A DNA stretch of 64,000 nt from G965276765 sp965276765 (GTDB taxonomy: Bacteria; Actinomycetota; Acidimicrobiia; Acidimicrobiales; Palsa-688), in assembly GCA_965276765.1 (NCBI GenBank), contig OZ255627.1, positions 2,480,001 through 2,544,000 of the forward strand, read 5' to 3'. Below the pieces are notes generated by a model, which had not been told where the DNA came from, searched no databases, and worked only from the letters and a program-made list of their open reading frames with translations. The translations under genes were made by a program, and so were the position numbers. Positions 16,680 through 25,800 of the stretch are shown one piece after another. Positions within the stretch are counted from its first letter, which is position 1. Each line of letters starts with the position of its first letter.

Positions 16680-17480
16680 CTAGGCGGAGCGGCGCCGGTT
16701 GGTGGTGGTCCGGAGCCGGTAGCTGTGGGTGCCGGTCTGGAGGATGTGGGCGTTGAAGGTGACCCGGTCGACGATGGCGGCGACGAGGCGGGGGTCGGTG
16801 ATCACTTGTCCCCATTCGCTGAATGGCAGGTTCGACGCCACGGCGATCGAGGCTTTCTCTTCGCGTTCGGTGAGGATCTGGAAGAGCAGTTCGGCGCCTC
16901 TGGCGTCGAGGGCGACGTAGCCGAGCTCATCGAGACAGAGCAGATCGAGTCGCCCGTAGCGGGCCACGACCCGCGACAGGCGCCGTTCGTCGGCGGCTTC
17001 GGCGAGCTCGTTGACCAGCTGCGCCGCGGTGGCGTAGCGGACCCGGCGTCCCTGCTCGCACGCGGCGATCCCCAGGCCGATGAGCAGATGCGATTTTCCG
17101 GTGCCGGAATCACCCAACAACACGACGGGTCGCCGGCGTCGAGGTAGCCGCCAGCAGCGAGCGTGGCGACGGTTGCTGGGGTGATGTCGGGCGTGGCGGT
17201 GGTGTCGAACTCGGCGAGACGTTTGATGCGGGGGAAGCGGGCCTCGCCGATCCGCCGGGCCCGGCGGTGTTCGGTCCGGGCGTCGACCTCGGCGGAGAGG
17301 ACCTCGGCGAGGTAGCCGAGATAGGTGGTCCCGGCCGCTGCGCAGACTCGGCGAGACGGGCAGCGTCGGAGCGCACGACCGGCAGGCGCAACTCGCGGGC
17401 CGCAGCAGCGATCGTCGCCTTGGCGGCGTCATCGGACAGCTGGCCGACCTCGGCGAGACCCCGGCCGGCGCCGAGACCAC
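16680..17480 (-). pseudogene. Second, decayed IstB-like ATPase
   Basis: The minus strand encodes most of an IstB protein from a different IS21 branch than the neighbour: LLGDSGTGKSHLLIGLGIAA (Walker A), LLCLDELGYVALDARGAELL (Walker B), and ending GTHSYRLRTTTNRRRSA. The N-terminal part is in two other frames: one break near 17340, between ARLAESAQ and AGTTYLGYLAEVL, and one near 17130, where a G is missing between LDAGDP and VVLLGDSG. No matching istA or element ends were found. The stop is only three bases from the stop of the interrupted pRiA4b-like gene, facing it. Confidence 0.85.
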
Positions 17481-17699
17481 CCACGACTGCGCTCGACCCC
17501 CCGGGTGGTCTACAGCGGCGGGGAAGCACGACACCGTTCCGCTGTTCACTCCTATCGACCGTCACGGCGCCCCCGAGACCTGGGCGCTGTCCACCCGGTC
17601 CATAACCGCCATCGTCGCCACCAGACTCGCCTCGCCGACCTTGCAGCACCTGCGCGGCGACAGCTGGGACGTGTCAGATCACGCCTCCAGCGGTCCAAG

Positions 17700-17879
17700 C
17701 CACGTGTGGGTGACGCTGATCGAGCCCGGATGCTGGCCGAGCGCAAGGCTGCCACCGACCGCTTGGCGGACATCGAGACCGTCCTGGACGAGGCCGACGC
17801 GTACGCCGAAGGCATCCTTCAACGCCTCGACATCGCCCTTAGCGGCGATCCTGCCGGCAGCAACGAGGAGTTGGGGTGA
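17700..17879 (+). pseudogene. Helical C-terminal remnant of an unrecognised protein
   Basis: The frame reads RMLAERKAATDRLADIETVL then DEADAYAEGILQRLDIAL, a regular amphipathic helix pair, ending at TGA 17879. The preceding sequence in the same frame is arginine/proline-rich and looks non-coding. I do not recognise the family. Confidence 0.3.
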
Positions 17880-17914
17880 GCCGTTCGTTCTCCTGCCTCG
17901 GGGGCGGGAGCCAC

Positions 17915-18457
17915 TTATGAGCTCGGGGTCGGCAGGTCGCTCACGTTTGCCCACACTCTTACAAGCCGGGGGGTCAGGGGCGCCGAGCCCAGGTTCTCTG
18001 GGAACACGGCGAGGACCTCGTCGACGTCGGTGGCGGAAGGGGAGCGGATCGCCTGGAATCGGAGCTCGTGGGCCACCTCACCGATTTCTCGGGTGAATCC
18101 TTGGTCGGGACGTATGAGGTCGCCGATCTCGAGACGCAGCTCGTGGCGAACTTTGGGATCTCCCAGATCGAGGACTGTGTCCAGGCTGAGGGAGATCGTC
18201 CACAGTTCCCGTGGTAGGAGGTCCGCAACGCGAAGACCTTGCCGGGTGGCCTGGGCTGTGAGCTCGGCGACGACACACGGTGTGGTGGCGCACAGGTAGA
18301 CGACCGGGAAGCTGTGGGGCGGATTGAAACGTCCGCCGAGTCGTCGGGCGCCCTCTCCGCTGACCGGATCGAAACCGGGAGCTTGGTTGCGGTAGGCGGG
18401 ACCGGTGAAACCCGTCGCCTTGATCGCAGCCAGCAGCGCAGCGTCGAACTCCAGCAT
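17915..18457 (-). CDS. RES-domain toxin (NAD+-degrading), type II toxin-antitoxin
   Basis: A 180-residue protein from ATG 18457. RES signatures are present: GPAYRNQAPGFDPVSGEGARRLGGRFN (Arg and the G-x-R-[FY]-N motif), PVVYLCATTPCVVAEL (Tyr and the A..E pair) and the closing R-V-W. RES toxins bind NAD+ through the R/E/S triad and deplete it. The start is one base after the Xre antitoxin stop (TGA-C-ATG), so the pair is co-transcribed. Confidence 0.87.
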   Translation of the reverse strand: MLEFDAALLAAIKATGFTGPAYRNQAPGFDPVSGEGARRLGGRFNPPHSFPVVYLCATTPCVVAELTAQATRQGLRVADLLPRELWTISLSLDTVLDLGDPKVRHELRLEIGDLIRPDQGFTREIGEVAHELRFQAIRSPSATDVDEVLAVFPENLGSAPLTPRLVRVWANVSDLPTPSS

Positions 18458-18458
18458 G

Positions 18459-18794
18459 TCAGGCAGTGACGCCCTCCGCCATGGCGAGCAGCAGGTCGAT
18501 GACGCGTTCGTAGCGGCCTGCGCCGATGAGGTCCAAGGGCTTTTCGTAGGCCAGCTCGGGATTCGGGGCTCGCAACCACAGGCGGGCCGCGTCGTCTCGC
18601 ACGACACGGCGCAGCAGGTCGACGACGGCCTTCAGCTCGAGGAGGCGCTCCTCGGAGTCCCGGCGGGCAGCGCCCTCAGGAGACTGCCACCGAGCCACGC
18701 TGCGGGGATGCGACCCGCTGACTCGCGCCACGTCGGCGGTGTCGACGATGTCGCCTTCGTAGAGTTGGTCAAGCAGTGCAGCGAGGGATGCCAC
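18459..18794 (-). CDS. Xre/MbcA/ParS-type antitoxin of the RES toxin
   Basis: From GTG 18794, which has GGGAGG seven bases before it, a 111-residue protein is encoded. The N-terminal helical part VASLAALLDQLYEGD includes a helix-turn-helix (DTADVARVSGSHPRSVARW). The C-terminal toxin-binding domain ends AYEKPLDLIGAGRYERVIDLL, the classic DUF2384 ending. An ATG at 18854 would add 20 residues but lacks a clear ribosome binding site and overlaps the divergent gene more. Confidence 0.85.
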   Translation of the reverse strand: MASLAALLDQLYEGDIVDTADVARVSGSHPRSVARWQSPEGAARRDSEERLLELKAVVDLLRRVVRDDAARLWLRAPNPELAYEKPLDLIGAGRYERVIDLLLAMAEGVTA

Positions 18795-18808
18795 CGGTCG
18801 CCTCCCGT

Positions 18809-20072
18809 GTGTCGCGCTCGTGTCTTCCTCGTGGCGTACTATATGTCCATCCAACGTCGGAAGGTCGTCAGAAGGACCTGGATTTCGGACATGGGTTCCT
18901 TCCTCGGATCGGCAGCGACAACTACCAGGCCGTCGATCGGTGCCTCGGGCCCACTCAGCTGTTCTCGGACCCGATCGACCTCCCGTGGGCGGTGATCGAC
19001 GCCGCCTGGGCCGAGCGGCGCTCCGAGGTTCTGCAAGCTTTGCGATCGCACGGCACCCAGTTGATCGCCGACACCTCGGCGTGGCGCCTCCGTTTCGACT
19101 CCGCCTTCGACGTCAAGCGCCTTGCCCGAGCCACGTGGACGCCCACCAAACCGATCGATGTGACCTCGAGGGATGAAGTCGCGGCTCTGGTGCGGACGAG
19201 CTTGAGGGCCCAGGCCGCTATCGGCCCTGCCGTCTACCTCGTTCCCGGATTCATCCCTGTTGACGGTGGCGAGGACCTCGCTTCGACGTACGAGACGATC
19301 ATCTCCACGGTGACCGAGTTCACCGATGTCGAGGCCAAACCGTATTTCCTATACCTGGGTGGTCACACCAGGGGCCTGGACCTGGTCCACCCGGCTGATC
19401 GACGAGCTGCCGTCGTTCCTCTCGGGCGTGTACGTACAGCTCAGCCCGATCGAGACGACGAAAGACACACCGGCCAAGCTCGAGCGCATGACCGAGGCCT
19501 ATCAGCACGTCTCGGCTGGCGGGTTCAAAGTGATCGCCGGATACGCGGGAGCGATCGTCCCGGCGTTGAGGGCATTGGGGGTGGATGCAGCTGACGCCGG
19601 GCTGGCGACCGCCGAGGCGTTCGACCAGCCGGGTTCGCGCCGGAACAAGCCCAGCGAAACCAGCGAGGACGACGACCGACCCGGGGGTGGTCCGCAATCC
19701 CGGATGTACTTTCCGACGATCGACCGCAGCTTGGACGGGAAACAAGCCTGCCGACTCCTCGACGTCCCAGGGGCCGCCGCCCAGCTGCTCGGCTGTCGGC
19801 TCCCGTGTCACCGCTTCACCGGAGGGGACCCGCTCGACAGGGCTCGCGAGCACTCGCTGTGGGCACGGGTTGACACCAGTCGCGAGATCAGCGGCCTGCC
19901 CGCCACGATGAGGCTCCAAGCGTTGTATGAACGAACCCGGAACCAGCGCTCGCGGCTGACGACGATCAACGGAGCCTTGGTCGCAGCCGCTCAAGCTCCG
20001 CTCGACACCAAGCCGCTCGACAACCGGCTTGTGTGGATATCCCGGACTCTCCAGGCACGCCCGGCCGCGTAG
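18809..20072 (+). pseudogene. Uncharacterised protein, possible TIM barrel, one frameshift
   Basis: The first part (about 195 codons) contains LYVHPTSEGRQKDLDFG, LIADTSAWRLRFDSAFD and AVYLVPGFIPVDGGED, up to FLYLGGHTRGLDLV. There an extra C near 19390 shifts the frame; the continuation is TRLIDELPSFLSGVYVQLSP and FKVIAGYAGAIVPALRALGVD and AADAGLATAEAFDQ, then a charged tail to TAG 20072. Alternating strands and helices with short loops suggest a TIM-barrel-like fold, but I know no family match. It is divergent from the RES/Xre pair. The start is uncertain: GTG 18809 is open but has no good ribosome binding site. Confidence 0.5.
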
Positions 20073-20104
20073 GCCCCCTCCGAGGCGGTGCGCCGGACGC
20101 CCCC

Positions 20105-20902
20105 TCAAAGCGGCCACAAGTCGGGGATAGAGCTCGGCGAGTTCGTCGAAGGGACCGAGGGCGCTAAGAGCCGGCTGGGGCAAGCCGGGCCGCCGTTGTC
20201 GATGCGAGCTGATCGAGCTGCCAGGGTGGTCGTGAGATCGGAGTCGGCGAGGATTTCCTGGGTGCGTTCGATGTGTGCTTCGAAGAGTGTCCCGGCGCGG
20301 TTGGGGTCGTGGGCGATTGCGGCGTCGAGCAGGCCCTTGTGTTCGCCGGCGATGTCGCGGTGGACCTTCCGGCTGCCTAGGCCTGACCAGGCGCGGTACA
20401 CGTCTGCGGCGTCGGACAGCCGCGCACAGATGTCGAGCAGAACCGGGTTGCCGCAGGCCTCGATCAGCTTGTAGTGAAAGTCGATGTGCGCTCGTGCCCA
20501 CTCCTCGTTGCGTGGGGGCGGGTCTCCGGGCAGAAGTATCGGCAGGCTCGCCATCCGGTGGTGCGCGGCGATGACCTCGGACTCCCAGGTCAGGCCGCCC
20601 AGTTCAACTGACAGCCGCAGCGCCGCGCCTTCGGTGATCTTGCGGGCAGCAGTGAGGTTGGCCAACGCTTCCATCGACAGCGACATGACGTAGCAGGCAC
20701 GGTTGCGGTCGATCCGAACGAGGTCTTTGGCCGCAAGCAGGCTGATTGCCTCGCGCATGACCCCGAGGCTGACCGCGAAGCGAGTGCTGAGTTCGGCGGG
20801 CTTGAGTCGTTCACCCGGCGAGAATTCGCCGTGGAGGATGGCGGAGCGGAGCTGTTCGTAGACGCTCATCGCCAGAGTTTCGCTGCCCGCTCTCTTTGCC
20901 AT
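20105..20902 (-). CDS. GntR/FadR-type transcriptional regulator
   Basis: From ATG 20902 a 265-residue regulator is encoded. It has an N-terminal winged helix (AMSVYEQLRSAILHGEFSPG, ERLKPAELSTRFAVSLGVMREAI) and a C-terminal all-helical FCD ligand domain with metal-site residues in WARAHIDFHYKLIEACGN, then VHRDIAGEHKGLLDA. It is divergent from the FAH-family gene and flanks a perfect inverted repeat, so it is the probable repressor of the catabolic cluster. Upstream in-frame codons cover the operator and are not part of the gene. Confidence 0.9.
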   Translation of the reverse strand: MAKRAGSETLAMSVYEQLRSAILHGEFSPGERLKPAELSTRFAVSLGVMREAISLLAAKDLVRIDRNRACYVMSLSMEALANLTAARKITEGAALRLSVELGGLTWESEVIAAHHRMASLPILLPGDPPPRNEEWARAHIDFHYKLIEACGNPVLLDICARLSDAADVYRAWSGLGSRKVHRDIAGEHKGLLDAAIAHDPNRAGTLFEAHIERTQEILADSDLTTTLAARSARIDNGGPACPSRLLAPSVPSTNSPSSIPDLWPL

Positions 20903-20925
20903 GGGACTGATACTAACAGTTGGCC

Positions 20926-20959
20926 GGATTATCGAATCTCTCTTGACATTCGATAATCC
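20926..20959. promoter_or_regulatory. Perfect 12-bp inverted repeat, probable GntR operator
   Basis: GGATTATCGAAT (20926-20937) and ATTCGATAATCC (20948-20959) are exact complements around CTCTCTTGAC. A good -35 hexamer TTGACA (20943-20948) lies inside it and points toward the FAH-family gene, so bound regulator would cover the promoter. It starts 24 bp before the GntR ATG and ends 44 bp before the catabolic gene. Confidence 0.75.
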
Positions 20960-21002
20960 AGGAGGGAGTATAGCGTCATCACATCGAAGACGGGGAACTG
21001 TT

Positions 21003-21884
21003 GTGCGGATCGCGAACGTCGCTGGACGAGCCACGTTGCTGAGTTCAGGCGGCTCGGGGTTGGACATCTCGAAGGCGAGCGGCGGCAAGTTCTCGGCCGA
21101 TGTCCAGGAGCTGTACGAGCGCTGGGATGTGTTTCGCGAGTGGGCCGCAAATCAGGAGGAGTCCGCCGACAGCGCAATCGATCCTGGCGACCTGGGCGCT
21201 CCGACACCGGTGCCGCGACAGGTCTTCGCGATCGGACTGAACTACGACGATCACATCACTGAGTCGAAGATGGGCACGCCTGAATCGCCAGCAGTCTTCA
21301 CCAAGTTCGTGACGTCGATCGCTGGCCCGAACGCCACGGTCACCCTGCCCTGTGCGACTGTGGACTGGGAGGTCGAACTGGTCGTCGCGATAGGGCACCG
21401 CGCGTACGAGGTCTCCGAAGACCGGGCCTGGGATCACGTGGCGGGACTGATGGTCGGTCAGGATCTGTCCGAACGGGTGCTGCAACTGGTCGGACCGGCG
21501 CCGCAGTTCTCGCTCGGCAAGTCCTACCCGGGATTCGCTCCGATCGGTCCATGGCTGGTAACTCCCGACGCCGTCGACAATCCCGATGACCTTGAGCTCG
21601 GTTGCCGGCTGGGCGACGAAGTGCTGCAGCTCGGCCGCAGTCGCGACATGATCTTCAGCGTCCCCGAACTCATCGCCCGTCTTTCGGCTGTCTGCCCGCT
21701 TCTGCCGGGCGACATCATCTTCACCGGGACTCCGTCGGGCGTCGGGGGAGCTCGGACCCCGAAGCGGTTCTTACCGCCCGGCGGGGTGCTGACCAGCCAC
21801 ATCGAGGGTGTCGGCGAGCTGCGCAACACCTTCGTAGCCGGCCCGCACCACCCGGCATCGGCCGACACGGCGTCGGAGGACTGA
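21003..21884 (+). CDS. Fumarylacetoacetate hydrolase-family enzyme
   Basis: A 293-residue protein from GTG 21003. The FAH core begins at QVFAIGLNYDDHITES. The metal ligands fit TVDWEVELVVAIGHRAY (E-x-E) and LMVGQDLSERVLQ (Asp). GKSYPGFAPIGPWLV and IFTGTPSGVG are family hallmarks. Members hydrolyse or decarboxylate 2,4-diketo acids from aromatic and meta-cleavage pathways. It is the first gene of the run under the GntR-type operator. The N-terminal 60 residues are a small cap domain. Confidence 0.9.
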   Translation: MRIANVAGRATLLSSGGSGLDISKASGGKFSADVQELYERWDVFREWAANQEESADSAIDPGDLGAPTPVPRQVFAIGLNYDDHITESKMGTPESPAVFTKFVTSIAGPNATVTLPCATVDWEVELVVAIGHRAYEVSEDRAWDHVAGLMVGQDLSERVLQLVGPAPQFSLGKSYPGFAPIGPWLVTPDAVDNPDDLELGCRLGDEVLQLGRSRDMIFSVPELIARLSAVCPLLPGDIIFTGTPSGVGGARTPKRFLPPGGVLTSHIEGVGELRNTFVAGPHHPASADTASED

Positions 21885-21895
21885 GGAGGACGGCC

Positions 21896-22187
21896 ATGTC
21901 ACTGCACAGACTGACCCGCATCACGATCGGCGTCCCGGACATCGCGGCCACCGCCGAGTGCAGTCGATTCGCGACATCCAGGCCAGCTGCCCGACCGTCG
22001 CTTCGGCGAGATCACCTCCTGGGCCATCAACGGCAACCGCGTCTACGCCGAGCACGACTGGAGCGCCACGCCAGCGGAGTCCGACCCGTCCTGGGGCTGG
22101 GAGGCCGGGGTCCCCACCTCGATGGACGCCTGTAGCATCTTCGTCGTCGAGGACGGCCGGGTCAAGGAATGGGCCGACTATGGCTGA
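21896..22187 (+). pseudogene. Chimera of a VOC-protein start and a SnoaL-like end (deletion scar)
   Basis: With GAGGAGG in front, ATG 21896 begins MSLHRLTRITIGVPDIAATAE, the opening of a ring-cleavage-dioxygenase/VOC protein. After about 21 residues the similarity stops. In another frame (from about 21963) LPDRRFGEITSWAINGNRVY continues to FVVEDGRVKEWADYG-stop at 22187, which looks like the second half of a SnoaL-like (NTF2-fold) protein. A deletion joining two former genes explains this. The stop overlaps the next start by eight bases. Confidence 0.6.
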
Positions 22188-23229
22188 GCCCGACCAGGAC
22201 CCCACCGTTCCCGCGCCGCTGCGTCCCGGCGCCAACGGTTCGGGCGTGATCGACCTGCACGCACATCTGCTGACGCAGACCTACCGGAACGCCTGCCTGG
22301 CCGCCGGCCACGACCGGCCGGACGGAACGCCGGGACTGCCCACCTGGTCACCGGAGGGGGCGCTAACCCTGATGGACGAAGCGGGAATCGACGCCGCCGT
22401 GCTGTCGGTGTCCTCACCCGGGGTCTACTTCGGCGACATCGATGCAGCCATCGAACTGTGCGCCACCGTCAACGACGAAGCCGCACAGGTCGTGCACGAT
22501 CGACCCAACCGATTCGGCTTCGCCGCCAGCCTGCCGCTGCCGGACATCGACGCGGCGATCCGCGAGATCCGCCGCGCTTACAGCGACCTGGACGCGGACG
22601 CCATCTCGCTGCACACCAACTACGGCGGCCTCTACCTCGGCGACCCTGAAGCGGATCCCCTCCTCGAGGTGCTCGACTCCGTGAACGCGGTGGTCCTCAT
22701 CCACCCAACCTCACCGCCATGCTGGGAACAGCTGTCCTTCGGGCGACCCCGGCCCATGGTCGAGTTCCTATTCGACACCACCCGCGCCGTCGTGAACCTG
22801 GCGCTCACCGGCGCCCTGCACCGTTACCCGGGCATCCGCTGGGTGGTACCGCACACCGGCGGAGCGCTACCGGTGATGGCCGACCGGGTGCATCAGTTCG
22901 CCCTCGCGTGGGCCGCGTCCGCCGACGATCAGGTCGACGTCCTCGGCGGCCTACAGCGGCTGTACTACGACGTGGCCGGGGTGCCGACCCCACGCGCCCT
23001 GTCGGCCCTGCTACAGCTCGTGAGTACCGGTCATATCGTCTACGGCAGCGACTATCCGTTCACCGCACCGCCGTTCGTCATGCGGTCCGCGCAGGAATTG
23101 GTCGACGCGGACGTGACCGACCTTCAGCCGCTAAGCGAGACCCTGCGCCGGAACGCCGAGAAGCTGGTCCCCCGTTTCGCAGTAGAAGGCTCGGCGCCGG
23201 CTGGTCCGGAGGTTGGAAAGTCAGGGTGA
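22180..23229 (+). CDS. Amidohydrolase-2 family enzyme (ACMSD-like decarboxylase/hydrolase)
   Basis: A 349-residue protein from ATG 22180. It has the metal HxH in VIDLHAHLLT, the barrel His in VVLIHPTSPP and again in WVVPHTGGALP, and the catalytic Asp in VYGSDYPFTAP. This is the pattern of 2-amino-3-carboxymuconate-semialdehyde decarboxylase relatives, which act on aromatic-ring products. No lesion seen. It lies between the VOC/SnoaL scar and the BKACE-type gene. Confidence 0.88.
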   Translation: MAEPDQDPTVPAPLRPGANGSGVIDLHAHLLTQTYRNACLAAGHDRPDGTPGLPTWSPEGALTLMDEAGIDAAVLSVSSPGVYFGDIDAAIELCATVNDEAAQVVHDRPNRFGFAASLPLPDIDAAIREIRRAYSDLDADAISLHTNYGGLYLGDPEADPLLEVLDSVNAVVLIHPTSPPCWEQLSFGRPRPMVEFLFDTTRAVVNLALTGALHRYPGIRWVVPHTGGALPVMADRVHQFALAWAASADDQVDVLGGLQRLYYDVAGVPTPRALSALLQLVSTGHIVYGSDYPFTAPPFVMRSAQELVDADVTDLQPLSETLRRNAEKLVPRFAVEGSAPAGPEVGKSG

Positions 23230-23289
23230 AGAGATCACCGAAGGGCGATCATCAGCTGTGCCGTCACCGGATCGGCCCACACGCCGAGC

Positions 23290-24162
23290 ATGTCCGACTA
23301 TCTGCCGGTCACGCCGAACGAGATCGCGACCCACAGCATCGACGCCGTCCAGGCCGGGGCGGCGATCGTGCACCTACACGCCCGCGACCCGCAGACCGGC
23401 GCGCCGACAGCGGACCCCGACGTCTACATGCAGTTCCTTCCGCGCATCAAGGAGCAGACGAACGCGGTCGTGAACATCACGACCGGCGGGGCCATGACCA
23501 TGTCGATCTACGACCGGCTGGCCGCCGCGCGGAAAGCTCAGCCGGAGCTGGCCTCGATGAACATGGGCTCGATGAACTTCGGCGTCTTCCCGGCCGCCGA
23601 TGTCGATCGGATCTGGAAGCACGACTGGGAGCAGGGCTACCTGCGCGCGTCCGAGTCGGCGATCTTCGCCAACACCTTCGCGCAGATCGCGACCACCCTC
23701 ATGGAGCTAGGCGAGGGCACCGGCACTCGCTTCGAGTACGAGTGCTACGACGTCGGTCATCTCTACAACCTCGCGCACATGGTGGATCGTGGCCTGGCAA
23801 AGCCGCCGTTCCTCATCCAATGCATCTTCGGGATCCTCGGCGGCATCGGTGCCGACCTGGACAACCTGCAGCACATGGTGACGATCGCGGATCGGCTGTT
23901 TGGCGACGACTACTACCTATCCGCCTTCGCCGCCGGCCGACACCAGATGCCGTTCGTCACGCAGGCCGCGTTGCTCGGCGGTCACGTGCGGGTCGGACTC
24001 GAGGACAGCCTGTACATCGGCAAGGGCGAGCTCGCCACGTCCAACGCGCAACAGGTTGCCAAGGTGGCCCGAATTCTCACCGAGGTCGGCCGGGACATCG
24101 CGACACCGGACGAAGCTCGCCAGCTGCTGGACCTAAAGGGAGCGTCCAATGTCAACTTCTGA
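23290..24162 (+). CDS. BKACE-family beta-keto acid cleavage enzyme, probably N-terminally damaged
   Basis: The protein body is a BKACE (DUF849) TIM barrel: AGAAIVHLHARDPQTGAP with metal HxH, NITTGGAMTM, SMNMGSMNFG, and GGHVRVGLEDSLYIGKGELA. Members join or split beta-keto acids with acetyl-CoA. The family's first strand, IISCAVTGSAHTPSM, is present in frame before the first ATG (from about 23248), but no start codon lies between it and an in-frame TGA at about 23227. The place where M-T-R-K-A is expected reads ATCACCGAAGGGCG, as if the start and one base were lost. Translation from ATG 23290 would lack the first beta strand and may be inactive. The end overlaps the next gene by 14 bp. Confidence 0.8.
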   Translation: MSDYLPVTPNEIATHSIDAVQAGAAIVHLHARDPQTGAPTADPDVYMQFLPRIKEQTNAVVNITTGGAMTMSIYDRLAAARKAQPELASMNMGSMNFGVFPAADVDRIWKHDWEQGYLRASESAIFANTFAQIATTLMELGEGTGTRFEYECYDVGHLYNLAHMVDRGLAKPPFLIQCIFGILGGIGADLDNLQHMVTIADRLFGDDYYLSAFAAGRHQMPFVTQAALLGGHVRVGLEDSLYIGKGELATSNAQQVAKVARILTEVGRDIATPDEARQLLDLKGASNVNF

Positions 24163-25365
24163 GCCGACTGGAACGTTTGTGGTCACTGGTGCGCGTGTCT
24201 TCGACGGCGAGCAGGTGCTCGACGGCGTCGACGTGCTGGTCGACGACAGCCGGATCGTGGCGGCCGCCGCCCACCAAGCGCACGACGGACTCCCCGTCGT
24301 CGACGGCGCCGGGGCCACCTTGCTGCCCGGACTCATCGACTCGCACACCCACCCAGCCGGCAACGCACTCGCGCTGGCGATCAAGTTCGGCGTCACCACC
24401 GAGATGGACATGTCACCGTCCCGGAGCGGCTGGGCAACCAGCGCACCCTCGCCGCCGAGCGAAACGACGTCGCAGACATCCGATCGGCCTCGACCGGCGC
24501 GACCGTGCTCGGCGGACACCCGTCTATGCTCATCGGTCTCTCCTTCCGCGAGCAGTTCCCGGTAGTCACCGGCCCCGAAGACGCCGCCCAGTTCGTCCGA
24601 GACCGCATCGCCGAAGGAGCCGACTTCATCAAACTGCTGATCGATGATGGCACCGCCATGGGGCACCCGTCGCCGACACTGACCGAAGAGATGGCCACGG
24701 TGGTCGCAGCCGAGGCACACAATCACGGCAAGCTCGCCGTCGCGCATGCGACAAGCGTGCAAAACACGCTGGCTGCGGTGCGGGCCGGCGTCGACAGCCT
24801 TGTGCACACCTTCATGGATCAGCCGCCGACCGAGGAGGTCATCCAGACCATCAAGCGCGCCGGAGTCTTCGTCATCCCGACGTTAGTGACGCTGGGCTCT
24901 ATGGCCAGCGAGCTCACAGGCCAGGCCGTCGCCGACGACGACCGCGCTCGGCGATTCATTCCCGACGACTGGCACCAGAACCTGTGCACCTGCTGGCAAT
25001 TGGGCAGCCCCAGCACGCTGGAACACGCGAAACTGGCAACCGGAGCCCTACACCGGGCCGGCGTCAGGATTCTGGCCGGCACCGACGCCGCCGACGTCGG
25101 CGTTCTGGGCACCGCGCACGGCGTAAGCCTCCACCAAGAGCTTGCCCTCCTCGTAGCCTCTGGGCTAACTCCAATCGAAGCACTGACGGCCGCGACGTCC
25201 TCGGCGGCCGATAGCTTCCGGCTCCCGGACCGAGGGCGTATCGCACCGGGCCTGCAGGCAGATCTGCTGCTAGTCGAGGGCGACCCGACCGTGGACATCA
25301 CGACCACTCTGTCGATCCGCGCCATCTGGCGCCGCGGCCAGCGGCTCGACCGTATCCCCGCGTGA
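24149..25365 (+). pseudogene. Amidohydrolase (imidazolonepropionase-like), single-base frameshift
   Basis: ATG 24149 begins a metal-dependent hydrolase: FVVTGARVFDGEQVL, GATLLPGLIDSHTHPAG (metal HxH) and VTTEMDM. There one T seems missing near 24413: the expected FTVPERLGNQRTLAAERNDV continues in the next frame, through LIDDGTAMGHPSP, LAVAHATS, ILAGTDAADVG (Asp) and GRIAPGLQADLLLVEGDP to TGA 25365. The whole would be about 405 residues. A sequencing error is possible because the rest is well conserved. Confidence 0.82.
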
Positions 25366-25404
25366 CTAAAGAGTGATCGGCAAACGAAGCGGGGATATTG
25401 CCAG

Positions 25405-25800
25405 ACGAGCCTGTACCGCAACGCCCGCGACCAGCGCAACGTGCCCGGGCAGGTCCGCGACCGCGTCGAGCAGGTTAACGCCGAGCGTGCCTCCAGAGCC
25501 CAGACACCCTCCGCGCCTTCGGCGTCACCCGCCGGCTTCGGGCCATGGGAGACCGACGTGCTCGACGTCGCCGGCCCCGCCCTCGGACACCAACTCCTCC
25601 GCTCCGAGGGATGGCCGCACCTCCAAGATCGACTGACCGCCCTCAACCAAGGCGGCGACGACGTCCGCCAGCGTCTCAGAAGCGCGATCGGCGAGCGGGA
25701 GCTCGATAGCGCCAAAGACAAGAGCCTGGCGTTGACCTGGCGGCTCAAATCCCCCGCCGCCGATCGCCACGACGGCAAGGAGGGCGCCAACGCCGCCCGC
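25405..25800 (+). pseudogene. Remnant resembling the C-terminal region of a conjugative relaxase
   Basis: The frame reads TSLYRNARDQRNVPGQVRDR, then ALGHQLLRSEGWPHLQDRLT, then ELDSAKDKSLALTWRL. The helical pattern, with LL...WP.L..RL.......... ..L..A...REL.TA......L.WRL, is what I know from the C-terminal part of actinobacterial MobF/TraA relaxase-like proteins. The catalytic three-His N-domain and helicase motifs are absent. Beyond 25800 the frame is low complexity. Family call is tentative. Confidence 0.4.

Noticed and set aside
22719..24647. Long plus-strand frame of 642 codons
   Set aside because: It is out of frame with the amidohydrolase and BKACE-type genes that it covers and is Arg/Pro-rich throughout.
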